Of a DNA stretch of 64,000 bases, positions 8,996-19,871 are shown piece by piece (positions within the stretch are counted from its first letter, which is position 1; every line of letters begins with the position of its first letter). The stretch is from Salinicola halophyticus (GTDB lineage Bacteria; Pseudomonadota; Gammaproteobacteria; Pseudomonadales; Halomonadaceae), in the NCBI RefSeq assembly GCF_003206695.1, contig NZ_PZJN01000001.1, positions 167,392 to 231,391 of the forward strand, read 5' to 3'. The notes under the pieces are model-generated. The model saw only the letters and a list, made by a program, of their open reading frames with translations, was not told the origin of the DNA and made no database searches. The position numbers and the translations under genes are program-made.

Positions 8996-9829
8996 GAGAG
9001 CACATCCTTAATGCTGAGTTCTTGATGCAGAGTTGTTCCGAAATCACGCTGGACGCGGTGGAGCTCACCATCGCGCCGCATCCGCAGTGTAGCGCATCCC
9101 ATCACCGGGGGAATTCGAGGATGGCGAGGAAGCGACGATAGAGGGCCACCGGCCCGCCCCGCTTTCAGCCACCGGCAGCGAGCGCCACGACCCGGTCGCC
9201 GGTGTCGCACCCTATGGCTAGGTGTATATCGGCATGGTACAGTCGGTGCGACACCCTCGTTCGAATCTCGTAAATCACTAGGTTTTTCAGTGATTTCGCT
9301 GCGCGCGAACGATGATCGAGCGTTTTCTACCCATCGCGCGTTTCGTGCAAAGAGGAGAGACACCATGCCGGGCCACATGCCTAGCCAGCGATCGCTGACA
9401 TGCGCGACCTGCCGCATCGGTGCCCACGCTCCGTCGTCCCTTACCGGTACGATCCAGGACCAGACGCCCGCCTGGATGCTGGCCCCTCGCGGCGCTCGCC
9501 GCCCCTATCTGACCGATCCGCCTCGGCGTCTCTGAGCTGGCACGGAAGCTCGGGCGGGCCAATAGCGTCGCTGCCCTCTCCGTTCGTCAGCCGCATCGTT
9601 GGGTAGATGAATGCTCGCGCGGAACAAGCTCACCAGGCCCCCGCGTCAACTCCTGATCCCGACGACACGATGCCATTCTCGTGCGACTGGCGACATCGCT
9701 TACACTGAACCAGGAAGCGATTGCAGACCCGGAGCGACAAACGCGAGAACGAAGCTCGACCCCTTGGCTCGCGGCCCTGTGCCGGGCCGAACTCGAGCCT
9801 CCCTGATCCCAGAATAGAGCGACAACTTC
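8996..9829. other. 834-bp intergenic region between mltB-like gene and mrp operon
   Basis: No ORF here has a recognisable product apart from a short one with a strong ribosome-binding site at 9365-9535. The region separates divergent transcripts (mltB-like minus, mrp plus) and must hold both promoters. I could not identify a convincing pair of promoter hexamers for mrpA. Confidence 0.5.
9365..9535 (+). CDS. possible small protein or leader peptide upstream of mrp
   Basis: A 56-residue frame starts at ATG 9365 with a strong Shine-Dalgarno (AGGAGA at 9353-9358) at ideal spacing. This is better than the site of many real genes here, including mrpA. The peptide has one CxxC (CATC at 13-16) and is otherwise Pro/Arg-rich with no membrane segment or known domain. 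It lies about 300 bp upstream of mrpA on the same strand. It may be a small protein, a regulatory leader or chance. Support is the ribosome-binding site alone. Confidence 0.3.
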   Translation: MPGHMPSQRSLTCATCRIGAHAPSSLTGTIQDQTPAWMLAPRGARRPYLTDPPRRL

Positions 9830-12633
<2,804 letters not shown>

Positions 12634-12634
<1 letters not shown>

Positions 12635-12981
12635 TGGAAGCGCTCTATGCCACCGTGACCGGTTTCCTCGCCGCCAGCGGCCTCTACCTGGCGCTCCGCG
12701 GACGCACCTTCCCCGTCGTCGTGGGCCTGACCCTGCTCTCCTATGCGGTCAACCTGTTCCTGTTTTCCACCGGCGGCCTGACCACCAACGGCGCCGCGGT
12801 GATCCAGGAGGGCGTCAGCTACTACGCAGATCCGCTGCCCCAGGCTCTGGTGCTGACGGCGATCGTGATCGGCTTCGCCATGACGGCTTTTTCGGTGATT
12901 CTGGCGATGCGTGTGCGAGGCGATCTGGGCAGCGATCAGGTCAATGACCAGCGCGAAGAGTCGAAGGAGGACAAGTCATGA
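12634..12981 (+). CDS. mrpC: Mrp antiporter subunit C (NuoK-like)
   Basis: The 115-residue membrane protein has three predicted helices (about 5-22, 27-47 and 70-93) with the NuoK/MnhC pattern VGLTLLSYAVNLFLF and DPLPQALVLTAIVIGFA. It forms part of the proton-conducting module of the Mrp complex. The start overlaps the mrpA stop by one base and its own end overlaps mrpD by four, so translation is coupled. The C-terminal tail is highly charged. Confidence 0.95.
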
Positions 12982-14495
12982 TGCATCACTTGATCATCCT
13001 GCCGATCCTTCTGCCACTGCTGAGCGGCCTGCTGATGCTGGTCAAGCGCGACTCGGTGGTGCTGCCGCGCCGCGCGATCGCCCTGGTCAGCACCGCGACG
13101 CTGCTGGCGATCAGCGCCGTGCTGGTAGTCCAGAGCGACAGCGGCGAGATCACCTACTATGCGTTGGGTGACTGGCAGCCGCCGTTCGGCATCATCCTGG
13201 TGCTCGACCGGCTCTCCGCGCTGATGGTGTGCCTGACCAGTTTCCTGGCGCTGGGCAGCGTGGCCTACGCCTGCGCCGGCGATGACCGCAAGGGCAGCAA
13301 CTTTCACGGCCTGTTCCAGCTCCAGCTGATGGGTATCAACGGCGCCTTTCTGACCGGCGATATCTTCAACCTGTTCGTGTTCTTCGAGGTGCTGCTGATC
13401 GCCTCCTACTCGCTGCTGATGCACGGCGGTGGCAAGGACCGGACCCAGGCCGGCTTCCACTACGTGGCGTTGAACCTGGCTGGGTCGGCGATGTTTTTGA
13501 TCGCTCTCGGTGTGCTTTACGGCACCACCGGCACCCTCAACATGGTGGACATGTCGCAGAAGGTGGCAACGCTCGATCCCAGCCGGCTGGGCTTGCTGAA
13601 GGCGGGGGCGTTCCTGTTGCTGGTGGTGTTCGGGCTCAAGGCGGCGATCCTGCCGCTCTATTTCTGGCTGCCGCGCGCCTACAGCAGCGCGCCGGCACCG
13701 GTGGCGGCACTGTTCGCAATCATGACCAAGGTGGGTGTCTACGCCATTCTGCGGATCTACACGCTGATCTTCGGGGATAGCGCGGGGGAACTGGCCAATT
13801 TCGTCCAGCCCTGGCTGTGGTGGTTCGCGCTGGCGACCCTGGCGCTGGGTGGCGTGGGCGTGCTGTCGGCGCGCGATCTACGCAGCCAGGTGGCCTATCT
13901 GATCATCATCTCGGTGGGCACGCTGCTGGTCGGCGTCAGCATGAGTCGTGAGGCACCTTTCGCCGCCCTGCTTTACTACATGATCCATACGACCCTGGCC
14001 ACCGGCGGGCTGTTTCTGCTCGCGGATGCGATCAGCGAACAGCGTGGCAAGGCCGGGGCGCGTATCGTGTCCGGGCGCGGTGTCACTCAGCCGGCGCTGC
14101 TGGGTCTGTTCTACTTCGTCGGCGCAATGACCGTCGTTGGTCTGCCACCGCTGTCGGGTGCGATCGGCAAGGTGCTGCTGCTCGACTCGGCCCTACCCAG
14201 CGAACAGCCCTGGCTGTGGTCGCTGCTGCTGCTCTCGAGTCTCGCCGGGCTCATTGCCATGTCGCGCAGCGGTTCGGCGGTTTTCTGGAAGGCGACGCGC
14301 GGCGATGAGGAAGGACCGCGCCTGAAGGTAGCCATGCTGGCCGGCCTGATCCTGCTGATCGGTGCCTCGCCGGTGATGTCGATTCTGGCCGGCCCGATCA
14401 CGCGATTCACCGATGCCAGTGCCACGCAGCTGCTCGATCACAGCGCCTACGTCGAGGCGATCCTGTCCCACAACGTCGCTGGAGGTGATTCATGA
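12978..14495 (+). CDS. mrpD: Mrp antiporter subunit D
   Basis: The 505-residue polytopic subunit is homologous to NuoN/NuoM and MrpA. It contains about fourteen hydrophobic segments, with NLFVFFEVLLIASYSLL near 130 and PLYFWLPRAYSSAPAPVAALF near 220 bearing the conserved lysine and glutamate environment of antiporter-type subunits. It acts with MrpA in cation/proton exchange. The start ATG overlaps the mrpC stop (ATGA), and its own stop overlaps mrpE. Length matches the family. Confidence 0.96.
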   Translation: MMHHLIILPILLPLLSGLLMLVKRDSVVLPRRAIALVSTATLLAISAVLVVQSDSGEITYYALGDWQPPFGIILVLDRLSALMVCLTSFLALGSVAYACAGDDRKGSNFHGLFQLQLMGINGAFLTGDIFNLFVFFEVLLIASYSLLMHGGGKDRTQAGFHYVALNLAGSAMFLIALGVLYGTTGTLNMVDMSQKVATLDPSRLGLLKAGAFLLLVVFGLKAAILPLYFWLPRAYSSAPAPVAALFAIMTKVGVYAILRIYTLIFGDSAGELANFVQPWLWWFALATLALGGVGVLSARDLRSQVAYLIIISVGTLLVGVSMSREAPFAALLYYMIHTTLATGGLFLLADAISEQRGKAGARIVSGRGVTQPALLGLFYFVGAMTVVGLPPLSGAIGKVLLLDSALPSEQPWLWSLLLLSSLAGLIAMSRSGSAVFWKATRGDEEGPRLKVAMLAGLILLIGASPVMSILAGPITRFTDASATQLLDHSAYVEAILSHNVAGGDS

Positions 14496-14989
14496 TTCCT
14501 CCCACTCGCTGGCTGCCGATGCCGGTTCTGTCCCTGCTGCTGCTGGTGGTGTGGCTACTGCTGCAGCACAGTATTTCACTCGGCCAGTGGCTTCTCGGCG
14601 GCTTTCTGGCGATCCTGATTCCGGTGCTGTGTCGTCCGTTCTGGGAGCGCCAGCCGACCATCAAGCGACCGCTGAAGCTGGTCGGCTACTTTTTCCGTGT
14701 CCTGGGCGACATCGTGACCGCCAACCTGCAGGTCTCGAAGTTGATTCTCGATCCTCGTGGCCGGATGCGCCCGGCCTTCGTCGAGTATCCGCTGACGCTG
14801 AAGGAGAATTTTCCGATCACCATTCTCGCCAGCACCATCACCATGACACCCGGCACCGTTTCGGCCCACCTGCGGCTGGATGGCAGGACTCTGCTGATTC
14901 ACGCGCTGGATGTGGGCGATATCGACGCCCTGATCAACGACATTCACCAGCGCTACGAGCGCCCGTTGCTGGAGATCTTCGAATCATGA
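14492..14989 (+). CDS. mrpE: Mrp antiporter subunit E
   Basis: The 165-residue protein has two N-terminal membrane helices (about 12-45) and a soluble C-terminal part with LTLKENFPITILASTITMTPGTVSAHL, the MnhE signature. MrpE is needed for assembly or stability of the full antiporter complex. It is coupled to mrpD and mrpF by 4-bp overlaps at both ends. Confidence 0.95.
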   Translation: MIPPTRWLPMPVLSLLLLVVWLLLQHSISLGQWLLGGFLAILIPVLCRPFWERQPTIKRPLKLVGYFFRVLGDIVTANLQVSKLILDPRGRMRPAFVEYPLTLKENFPITILASTITMTPGTVSAHLRLDGRTLLIHALDVGDIDALINDIHQRYERPLLEIFES

Positions 14990-15255
14990 TCGATACGGCT
15001 CTGTGGATCGCACTGGCGCTGTTCTGCGCCGCCATCGTGCTCAATTTCTATCGTGCCGTGGTCGGGCCGAGCCTGCCGGATCGCATTCTGGCGGTGGACA
15101 CCATGTACATGAACTCGATCGCGCTGATCGTGCTGTTCGGTATCTGGGTCAACAACAAGGACTACTTCGAGGCGGCACTGCTGATCGCGATGCTGGGCTT
15201 CGTCAGTACCATTGCCGTCTGCAAGTATCTGCTCCGCGGCGATATTATCGAATAG
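14986..15255 (+). CDS. mrpF: Mrp antiporter subunit F
   Basis: The 89-residue protein with three hydrophobic helices carries the MnhF signature VVGPSLPDRILAVDT at about 25-39. The ATG at 14986 overlaps the mrpE stop. A larger frame that is open from 14413 overlaps mrpE and was not used. It is a small essential membrane subunit of the Mrp complex, and some MrpF proteins are linked to cholate/Na+ efflux. Identity is firm from motif and operon position. Confidence 0.94.
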   Translation: MIDTALWIALALFCAAIVLNFYRAVVGPSLPDRILAVDTMYMNSIALIVLFGIWVNNKDYFEAALLIAMLGFVSTIAVCKYLLRGDIIE

Positions 15256-15266
15256 GAGGCGAGAAG

Positions 15267-15659
15267 ATGCTGGATACGATGATTGAAGGCGCGATCGCCT
15301 TCATGCTGATCGCCGGGGGCGCGTTTGCCTTCATTGGCTCGTTGGGCCTGACCCACCTGAAGGACTTCTACATGCGCCTTCACGGCCCTTCGAAGACCAC
15401 CACGCTGGGAGTCGGCTGCACGCTGATCGGCGCACTGATCTTCTTCAGCCGCGAGGATGGGCCGGTGATCCAGGAACTGCTGATCACCATCTTCGCGTTC
15501 ATCACCGCGCCGGTTTCGGCGCATATGCTGGCCAAGAGCGCGCTGCACCATAAGCTCAAGCCGGATCCCCGCACCCGCGGCAATCCGGTCGAGCTGGAGA
15601 GTGAAAAGCCCCGGCACACGATCGAGGAATCCCCTCAGGGCGACTCTCCCCTGCCTTAG
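15267..15659 (+). CDS. mrpG: Mrp antiporter subunit G
   Basis: The 130-residue protein closes the Mrp operon. Three helices and the family stretch GSLGLTHLKDFYMRLHGPSK (about 26-45) identify it. The ATG at 15267 has AGGAGGCGAGAAG just upstream. The upstream open frame from 15003 overlaps mrpF and was rejected. A charged tail after residue 95 (RTRGNPVELESEKPR) is longer than the minimal family length. The stop codon forms the first unit of a hexamer repeat. Confidence 0.94.
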   Translation: MLDTMIEGAIAFMLIAGGAFAFIGSLGLTHLKDFYMRLHGPSKTTTLGVGCTLIGALIFFSREDGPVIQELLITIFAFITAPVSAHMLAKSALHHKLKPDPRTRGNPVELESEKPRHTIEESPQGDSPLP

Positions 15660-15683
15660 CCTTGGCCTTGGCCTTGGCCTTGG
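15654..15683. repeat. hexanucleotide tandem repeat beginning at the mrpG stop
   Basis: CCTTAG at 15654-15659 contains the mrpG stop codon and is followed by four perfect copies of CCTTGG (15660-15683) plus a partial one. The array lies in the short spacer between convergent mrpG and hemH. Confidence 0.9.
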
Positions 15684-15743
15684 CCTGAAAAGCCTTCGTC
15701 CGGGGAGTGCCTGGAAAAACGTGCGTCGCCCGCCACCGCGGCT

Positions 15744-16727
15744 TTACCAGCCTGCGGTGTGCTGTTCGACCAGATTGGCCAACAGGGTGATGTGCTCGGG
15801 GCGTTCGTTGAGTGCAGGGATATAGCGGTAGCGCCCGCCTCCGGCGTGCTGGAAGTATTCGCGGTTCTCGGCGTCGATCTCTTCCAGCGTCTCCAGGCAG
15901 TCCGCCGCAAAGGCGGGGCTGATGATGTCGACGCACTCGGTCTTGTCCGCGCCCCACGCCTTCAAGGTCTCGTCGGTATAAGGCTTGAGCCACTCTTCCC
16001 GCCCGAATCGCGACTGATAGCTCTGGAACCACTCTCCCTCGCCAAGCCCCAGCTCTTCGGCCAGCAGTCGGCTAGTCGTCTGGCAGTGCCGAGCGTAGGG
16101 ATCGCCGTTATCGACGTAGCGCTTGGGGATGCCGTGGTAGGACATCAGCAACCGCCCGCGGTCGCCGTTGGCCTCCCAGTGCTGACGAACGCTAGCCGCC
16201 AGCGCCGCGATGTAGTCAGGATGGTCGTGATAATCGCGCACAAAACGCAGTTCCGGCAGATGTGGGCAGGGATCCAGCGCCTTGGCCAGGCGCTGGAATA
16301 CCGCGCCGGTGGTGGTACGCGAGAACTGCGGATAAAGCGGTAATACCAGAATGCGGTCGACCCCGGCGTCGCGCAGCCGGAGCCCGGCCTCTTCCATGCT
16401 CGGCTTGCCGTAGGTCATCGCCAGCTCCACCGGGATTTCCTCACCTTCAGAGCTTGCCAGACGCGCCTGCAGCGCGCGCTGCTGGCGCCGGCCGATCGCC
16501 AGCAACGGCGACCCCTCCTCCTGCCATACCGAGGCGTAGGCCTTGGCGACCTTGGGCGGGCGAATACGCAGAATCACGCCATGAAGAATGGGCCACCACA
16601 GCCAGCGCGGCGCGTCGATGACCCGTGGGTCGCCGAGAAACTCGCCCAGATACTGCCTCACCGCCTTGGGGGTGGGCGCCTCGGGCGTACCCAGATTGAC
16701 CAGCATGACTCCGTAACGGGCCGTCAT
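15744..16727 (-). CDS. hemH: ferrochelatase
   Basis: Inserts Fe2+ into protoporphyrin IX in the last step of heme synthesis. The 327-residue protein opens with MTARYGVMLVNLGTPEAP and carries catalytic His198 in LLMSYHGIP and Glu279 in PAFAADCLETLEE, the two key residues of the family. No C-terminal Fe-S cysteine cluster is visible, as is usual in gammaproteobacteria. The start has AGGAGTGG at good spacing. It is convergent with mrpG and divergent from the photolyase gene. Length matches the E. coli enzyme. Confidence 0.97.
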   Translation of the reverse strand: MTARYGVMLVNLGTPEAPTPKAVRQYLGEFLGDPRVIDAPRWLWWPILHGVILRIRPPKVAKAYASVWQEEGSPLLAIGRRQQRALQARLASSEGEEIPVELAMTYGKPSMEEAGLRLRDAGVDRILVLPLYPQFSRTTTGAVFQRLAKALDPCPHLPELRFVRDYHDHPDYIAALAASVRQHWEANGDRGRLLMSYHGIPKRYVDNGDPYARHCQTTSRLLAEELGLGEGEWFQSYQSRFGREEWLKPYTDETLKAWGADKTECVDIISPAFAADCLETLEEIDAENREYFQHAGGGRYRYIPALNERPEHITLLANLVEQHTAGW

Positions 16728-16827
16728 TTATACCACTCCTGTCCCTGCCATCTTGGGGCGAAATTCTATCACTATCGGTTTGCACGGACCCGATCATCTT
16801 ATACGATCAAATCCATGTGTATAAGTT

Positions 16828-18402
16828 ATGGATAACTTCATGTCGAAACCGCTGATCCTGATTCTGGGCGATCAGTTGAGCGAGGCACTGGACGTCCTCG
16901 CCAGCGCCCCGCCCAATGCCGTGGTCGCACTCTGCGAGGTCAAGGCAGAGGGAGACTACGTCCCCCACCACCCCCAGAAGATCGTGCTGATATTGTCGGC
17001 GATGCGCCACTTCGCCGATACCCTGCGCGACAAAGGGTATCAGGTCCACTACAGCGCGCTCGACGACGATGACAATCGTCAGGACCTGCTGGAAGAAGCC
17101 GAACGACTCGCCGACGCCTACGGCTGTGACGAGATCCGGGTGACGCATCCCGGCGAATGGCGGCTGCTCGAACGCATTCAGCGTAGAGGGACGCGTTGGC
17201 GACTGTTCGAGGATTCACGCTTCTACTGCTCGATCGCTGATTTCGGCGAGTGGCTCGAGGGCCGCAAGCGCTTCCGGATGGAAGATTTCTACCGCCAGAT
17301 GCGCCAACGTACCGGCCTGCTGATGGAAGATGGCGAACCCGCCGGCGGGCAGTGGAACTTCGACCATGACAATCGCCGGCCACTCGATAGCGACCTTGTC
17401 TTTCCCACTCCGCCAAGACACCGCCAGGACGAGATCACGCGGGACGTCACGACGCTGGTGGAAGCGCATTTTGGCGATCATTTCGGCACGCTGGAGGGGT
17501 TCAACTGGGCGGTGACTCGACGTCAGGCGCTGACGGACCTGCGCCACTTCATCGCGCAGGCGCTGCCCGACTTCGGCACCTACCAGGATGCCATCAGTGA
17601 TAGCGAACCGCTGCTGTTTCATTCGCGACTGTCGGCATCGATGAACATCGGCCTGCTCTCGCCGCGGGAGGTGTGCGAGGCGGCGCAGACGGCCTGGCAG
17701 CAGGGTCGCGCGCCGATCAACGCAGTGGAAGGCTTCGTGCGCCAGATTCTGGGCTGGCGCGAATACGTGCGCGGTATCTACTGGCAACGAATGCCGGACT
17801 ACAAGAGGGAGAATCGGCTCGACGCTCGGCGCGGCCTGCCCGACTTCTACTGGACCGCGGAGACCGATCTGCGCTGCGTGCGCCGTGCGCTGGAGATGAC
17901 CCGCGACAACGCCCATGCCCATCACATTCAGCGGCTGATGGTCACCGGCAACTTCGCGCTGCTTTGCGGTGTCGCACCGGCGGCGCTTTGCGACTGGTAT
18001 CTGGCGGTCTATGTCGACGCTTTCGAATGGGTAGAACTGCCCAATACGCTGGGCATGACACTCTACGCCGACGGCGGCTACCTCGGCTCCAAACCCTACT
18101 GCGCCTCGGGAAAATATATCGATCGCATGTCGGATCACTGCCGTCACTGCCGCTACGACGTCAAGCAGGTCACCGGCGAACACGCCTGCCCCTTCAACAG
18201 TCTCTATTGGCATTTTCTGGATCGCCATCGCGAGCAGCTGCGCGGCAATCATCGCATGAAACTCATCTACGGCAGCTGGGATCGCATGCAGGAGGACAAG
18301 CGGACGGCGATACTCGATCAGGCCGGAAAATTCATCGACTCGCTCACCTTCGAGGCCGCGTACGGCAAAGGCGATCACGCCAATGGCTACCGACGTCGCT
18401 GA
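16828..18402 (+). CDS. FeS-type (6-4) photolyase / bacterial cryptochrome
   Basis: The 524-residue flavoprotein belongs to the FeS-BCP (CryB/PhrB) class, members of which repair (6-4) photoproducts. The N-terminal photolyase-related domain starts PLILILGDQLSEAL. The C-terminal FAD-binding helical domain includes NAVEGFVRQILGWREY (about 299-314) and MVTGNFALL. Four cysteines, C350, C438, C441 and C454, match the 4Fe-4S ligands of Agrobacterium PhrB as I remember them. Start choice between residue 1 (16828) and Met5 (16840) is open because neither has a strong ribosome-binding site. It is divergent from hemH with a 100-bp spacer. Repair versus signalling function cannot be settled from sequence. 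Confidence 0.9.
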   Translation: MDNFMSKPLILILGDQLSEALDVLASAPPNAVVALCEVKAEGDYVPHHPQKIVLILSAMRHFADTLRDKGYQVHYSALDDDDNRQDLLEEAERLADAYGCDEIRVTHPGEWRLLERIQRRGTRWRLFEDSRFYCSIADFGEWLEGRKRFRMEDFYRQMRQRTGLLMEDGEPAGGQWNFDHDNRRPLDSDLVFPTPPRHRQDEITRDVTTLVEAHFGDHFGTLEGFNWAVTRRQALTDLRHFIAQALPDFGTYQDAISDSEPLLFHSRLSASMNIGLLSPREVCEAAQTAWQQGRAPINAVEGFVRQILGWREYVRGIYWQRMPDYKRENRLDARRGLPDFYWTAETDLRCVRRALEMTRDNAHAHHIQRLMVTGNFALLCGVAPAALCDWYLAVYVDAFEWVELPNTLGMTLYADGGYLGSKPYCASGKYIDRMSDHCRHCRYDVKQVTGEHACPFNSLYWHFLDRHREQLRGNHRMKLIYGSWDRMQEDKRTAILDQAGKFIDSLTFEAAYGKGDHANGYRRR

Positions 18403-18629
18403 GAAGCGAGAGCAGCAAGATCGGGACGACTAGCGAAGAAAGGATCGGATCGAGACGGGATGACAACCTGAACGAGACACGGCAAGAGAACTGCGCGAGA
18501 ACGGCGTGAGAGCTGAATCGACAAAGCAAACTTCCCTCCAAAGCAGGGCAAGTCAATTCTGAGCTTGCCGGAGGGACACGGGGTGGATGAATAAAGAATG
18601 GCGGCGGTTGCGACGTTCGAACTGCGGGA

Positions 18630-18932
18630 TCAGAAGACCAGCGGCATCCGGGATAATAGCGGGTCATGATAGCGCGCTTCGTGCCCGACGATCTCGTCGT
18701 TTGCGACCTGCTGAACCAGATAGGCGCGACGAATACCGGCCTGCTTCAGCTCGCCGTAGACATCCTCTAGCGAACGAAACAGCATCGGCTTGCCGCGCCG
18801 GGTCAAGATTTGCGTGGCCCCATCTGCCGGTTCCAGCATGACCTGATAGTAGCGACTGCCGGCATGGGCAATGACACGAATCTCGAAATTTTCGTGCTGT
18901 CGCTGATAGTGCGCGAACTCCGTGAGTTCCAT
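18630..18932 (-). CDS. small conserved protein, DUF6482-like
   Basis: The 100-residue soluble protein starts MELTEFAHYQRQHENFEIRV and contains YLVQQVANDEIVGHEA near 71-86. It has no signal peptide, membrane helix or catalytic motif. The pattern resembles small gammaproteobacterial proteins grouped as DUF6482; this is memory-based and unverified. It has a strong AGGAG upstream of the ATG at 18932. Function unknown. It is convergent with the photolyase gene. Confidence 0.7.
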   Translation of the reverse strand: MELTEFAHYQRQHENFEIRVIAHAGSRYYQVMLEPADGATQILTRRGKPMLFRSLEDVYGELKQAGIRRAYLVQQVANDEIVGHEARYHDPLLSRMPLVF

Positions 18933-19345
18933 GATTGACTCCTACAGGTGGATCGTTAGTGAATGAAAACTTCTTGATTCGGGACTCTCAGGGATCAAGC
19001 CCCAAGTTTAAAAGACTCAGACTCAAGAGCCTTAGATGTAAGACTTTCAGCGCTAGTGATCGTTCCAGCGACGTCGTGACGAGACATGAAGCGACAGGCG
19101 CTACGTCGCAGCGATCCAGGAGGGTCGATACGGTAGACGTGGAAGCCGGGGCGGGTATGGGTTGCCAATTCCTTGCCAGGATTCGCTCGAGGATCGGCAC
19201 GAGGCGGAAACAACCAAGCATTATGTCGGAGATCACATTCATGCCCGACATTGAACGGTAGTGTTGTGACAGGAAAATGACAGGCGCCGCCATCGACGCC
19301 TTCACGAACGGTGATTACGAGCTCGGAGGGGTATTCAGCGAGGCG
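18933..19345. other. 413-bp spacer without a supported gene
   Basis: Open frames here (for example minus-strand 18988-19305) are Leu/Ser-rich, lack a ribosome-binding site and have no recognisable family. The stretch 19007-19050 is locally A-rich with short imperfect repeats (AGACTCAGACTCAAGA). It should contain the promoter of the 18630-18932 gene and the 3' end of the 19346-19639 transcript. Confidence 0.5.
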
Positions 19346-19639
19346 CTACTGATAATCGGCGGGGTCGATGGCCTTGCCCAGCGAGTTGCGATCGACCCAT
19401 TTCCCCGCCTTGGCTTCCTTGTAGCGAAACACGACCCGGTCGCCGACGCTAACCGGTATCTCGGAGTCTTCGGTCTGGTAGCTATAGAGCTCGCCGTCGA
19501 CGGTCAGCCAATGGCGATAGAGATCCGGCATCCCCAACCACTCCTTGAACGGCCCTTCCCGCTCATGCTTCTCCAGTTGGCCGCGTACTTCGATCTTGGG
19601 TGTACGTTGACGACGCCCCCGCTGAAAACCGCCTGCCAT
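19346..19639 (-). CDS. small basic protein of unknown function
   Basis: The 97-residue product begins MAGGFQRGRRQRTPKIEV with a basic N-terminus and ends in VSVGDRVVFRYKEAKAGKWVDRN, a beta-rich, KOW/OB-like turn pattern compatible with nucleic-acid binding (inference only). The ATG at 19639 follows AGGAGTCAAAC, almost the same translation start context as the 18630-18932 gene. It lies downstream of no obvious partner. I do not recognise a named family. Confidence 0.65.
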   Translation of the reverse strand: MAGGFQRGRRQRTPKIEVRGQLEKHEREGPFKEWLGMPDLYRHWLTVDGELYSYQTEDSEIPVSVGDRVVFRYKEAKAGKWVDRNSLGKAIDPADYQ

Positions 19640-19692
19640 GTTTGACTCCTTGATGTCTTTCCCACGTCGGCAATGCCGACGCGCTTCAGTTT

Positions 19693-19734
19693 GTATCGAG
19701 CTAACTGTATCGAGCTAACCGTATCGAACTAAAC
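19693..19734. repeat. three 14-bp tandem copies
   Basis: GTATCGAGCTAACT, GTATCGAGCTAACC and GTATCGAACTAAAC lie head to tail in the spacer between dnaB and the small basic protein gene. They run almost directly into the larger dnaB-associated array. Confidence 0.85.
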
Positions 19735-19739
19735 GTCTC

Positions 19740-19871
19740 GGCCTATTCGCATGCAGGCCTATTCGCATGCAGGCCTATTCGCATGCAGGCCTATTCGCAT
19801 GCAGGCCTGTTCGCAGTGCTGGCCTATTCGTAGCGCTGACCTGTTCGTAGTGCTGACCTATTCATAGTGCT
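19740..19871. repeat. 16/17-bp tandem array growing out of the dnaB 3' end
   Basis: Four identical 16-mers GGCCTATTCGCATGCA (19740-19803) are followed by four 17-mers (19804-19871) that differ at two to four positions. The last 17-mer, GACCTATTCATAGTGCT at 19855-19871, includes the dnaB stop codon (19858-19860) and the codons for its final residues. On the dnaB sense strand the units alternate between GAATAG and GAACAG. The array therefore looks like successive duplications of the gene end, decaying then homogenising with distance. Confidence 0.95.

Noticed and set aside
8996-9562. Minus-strand frames of 91-141 residues upstream of the mltB-like gene
   Set aside because: No ribosome-binding site, Arg-rich composition typical of antisense GC-rich DNA and no family signature.
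19740-19871. Possible CRISPR array
   Set aside because: Units are contiguous with no spacers of constant length, and the last unit is coding sequence of dnaB.
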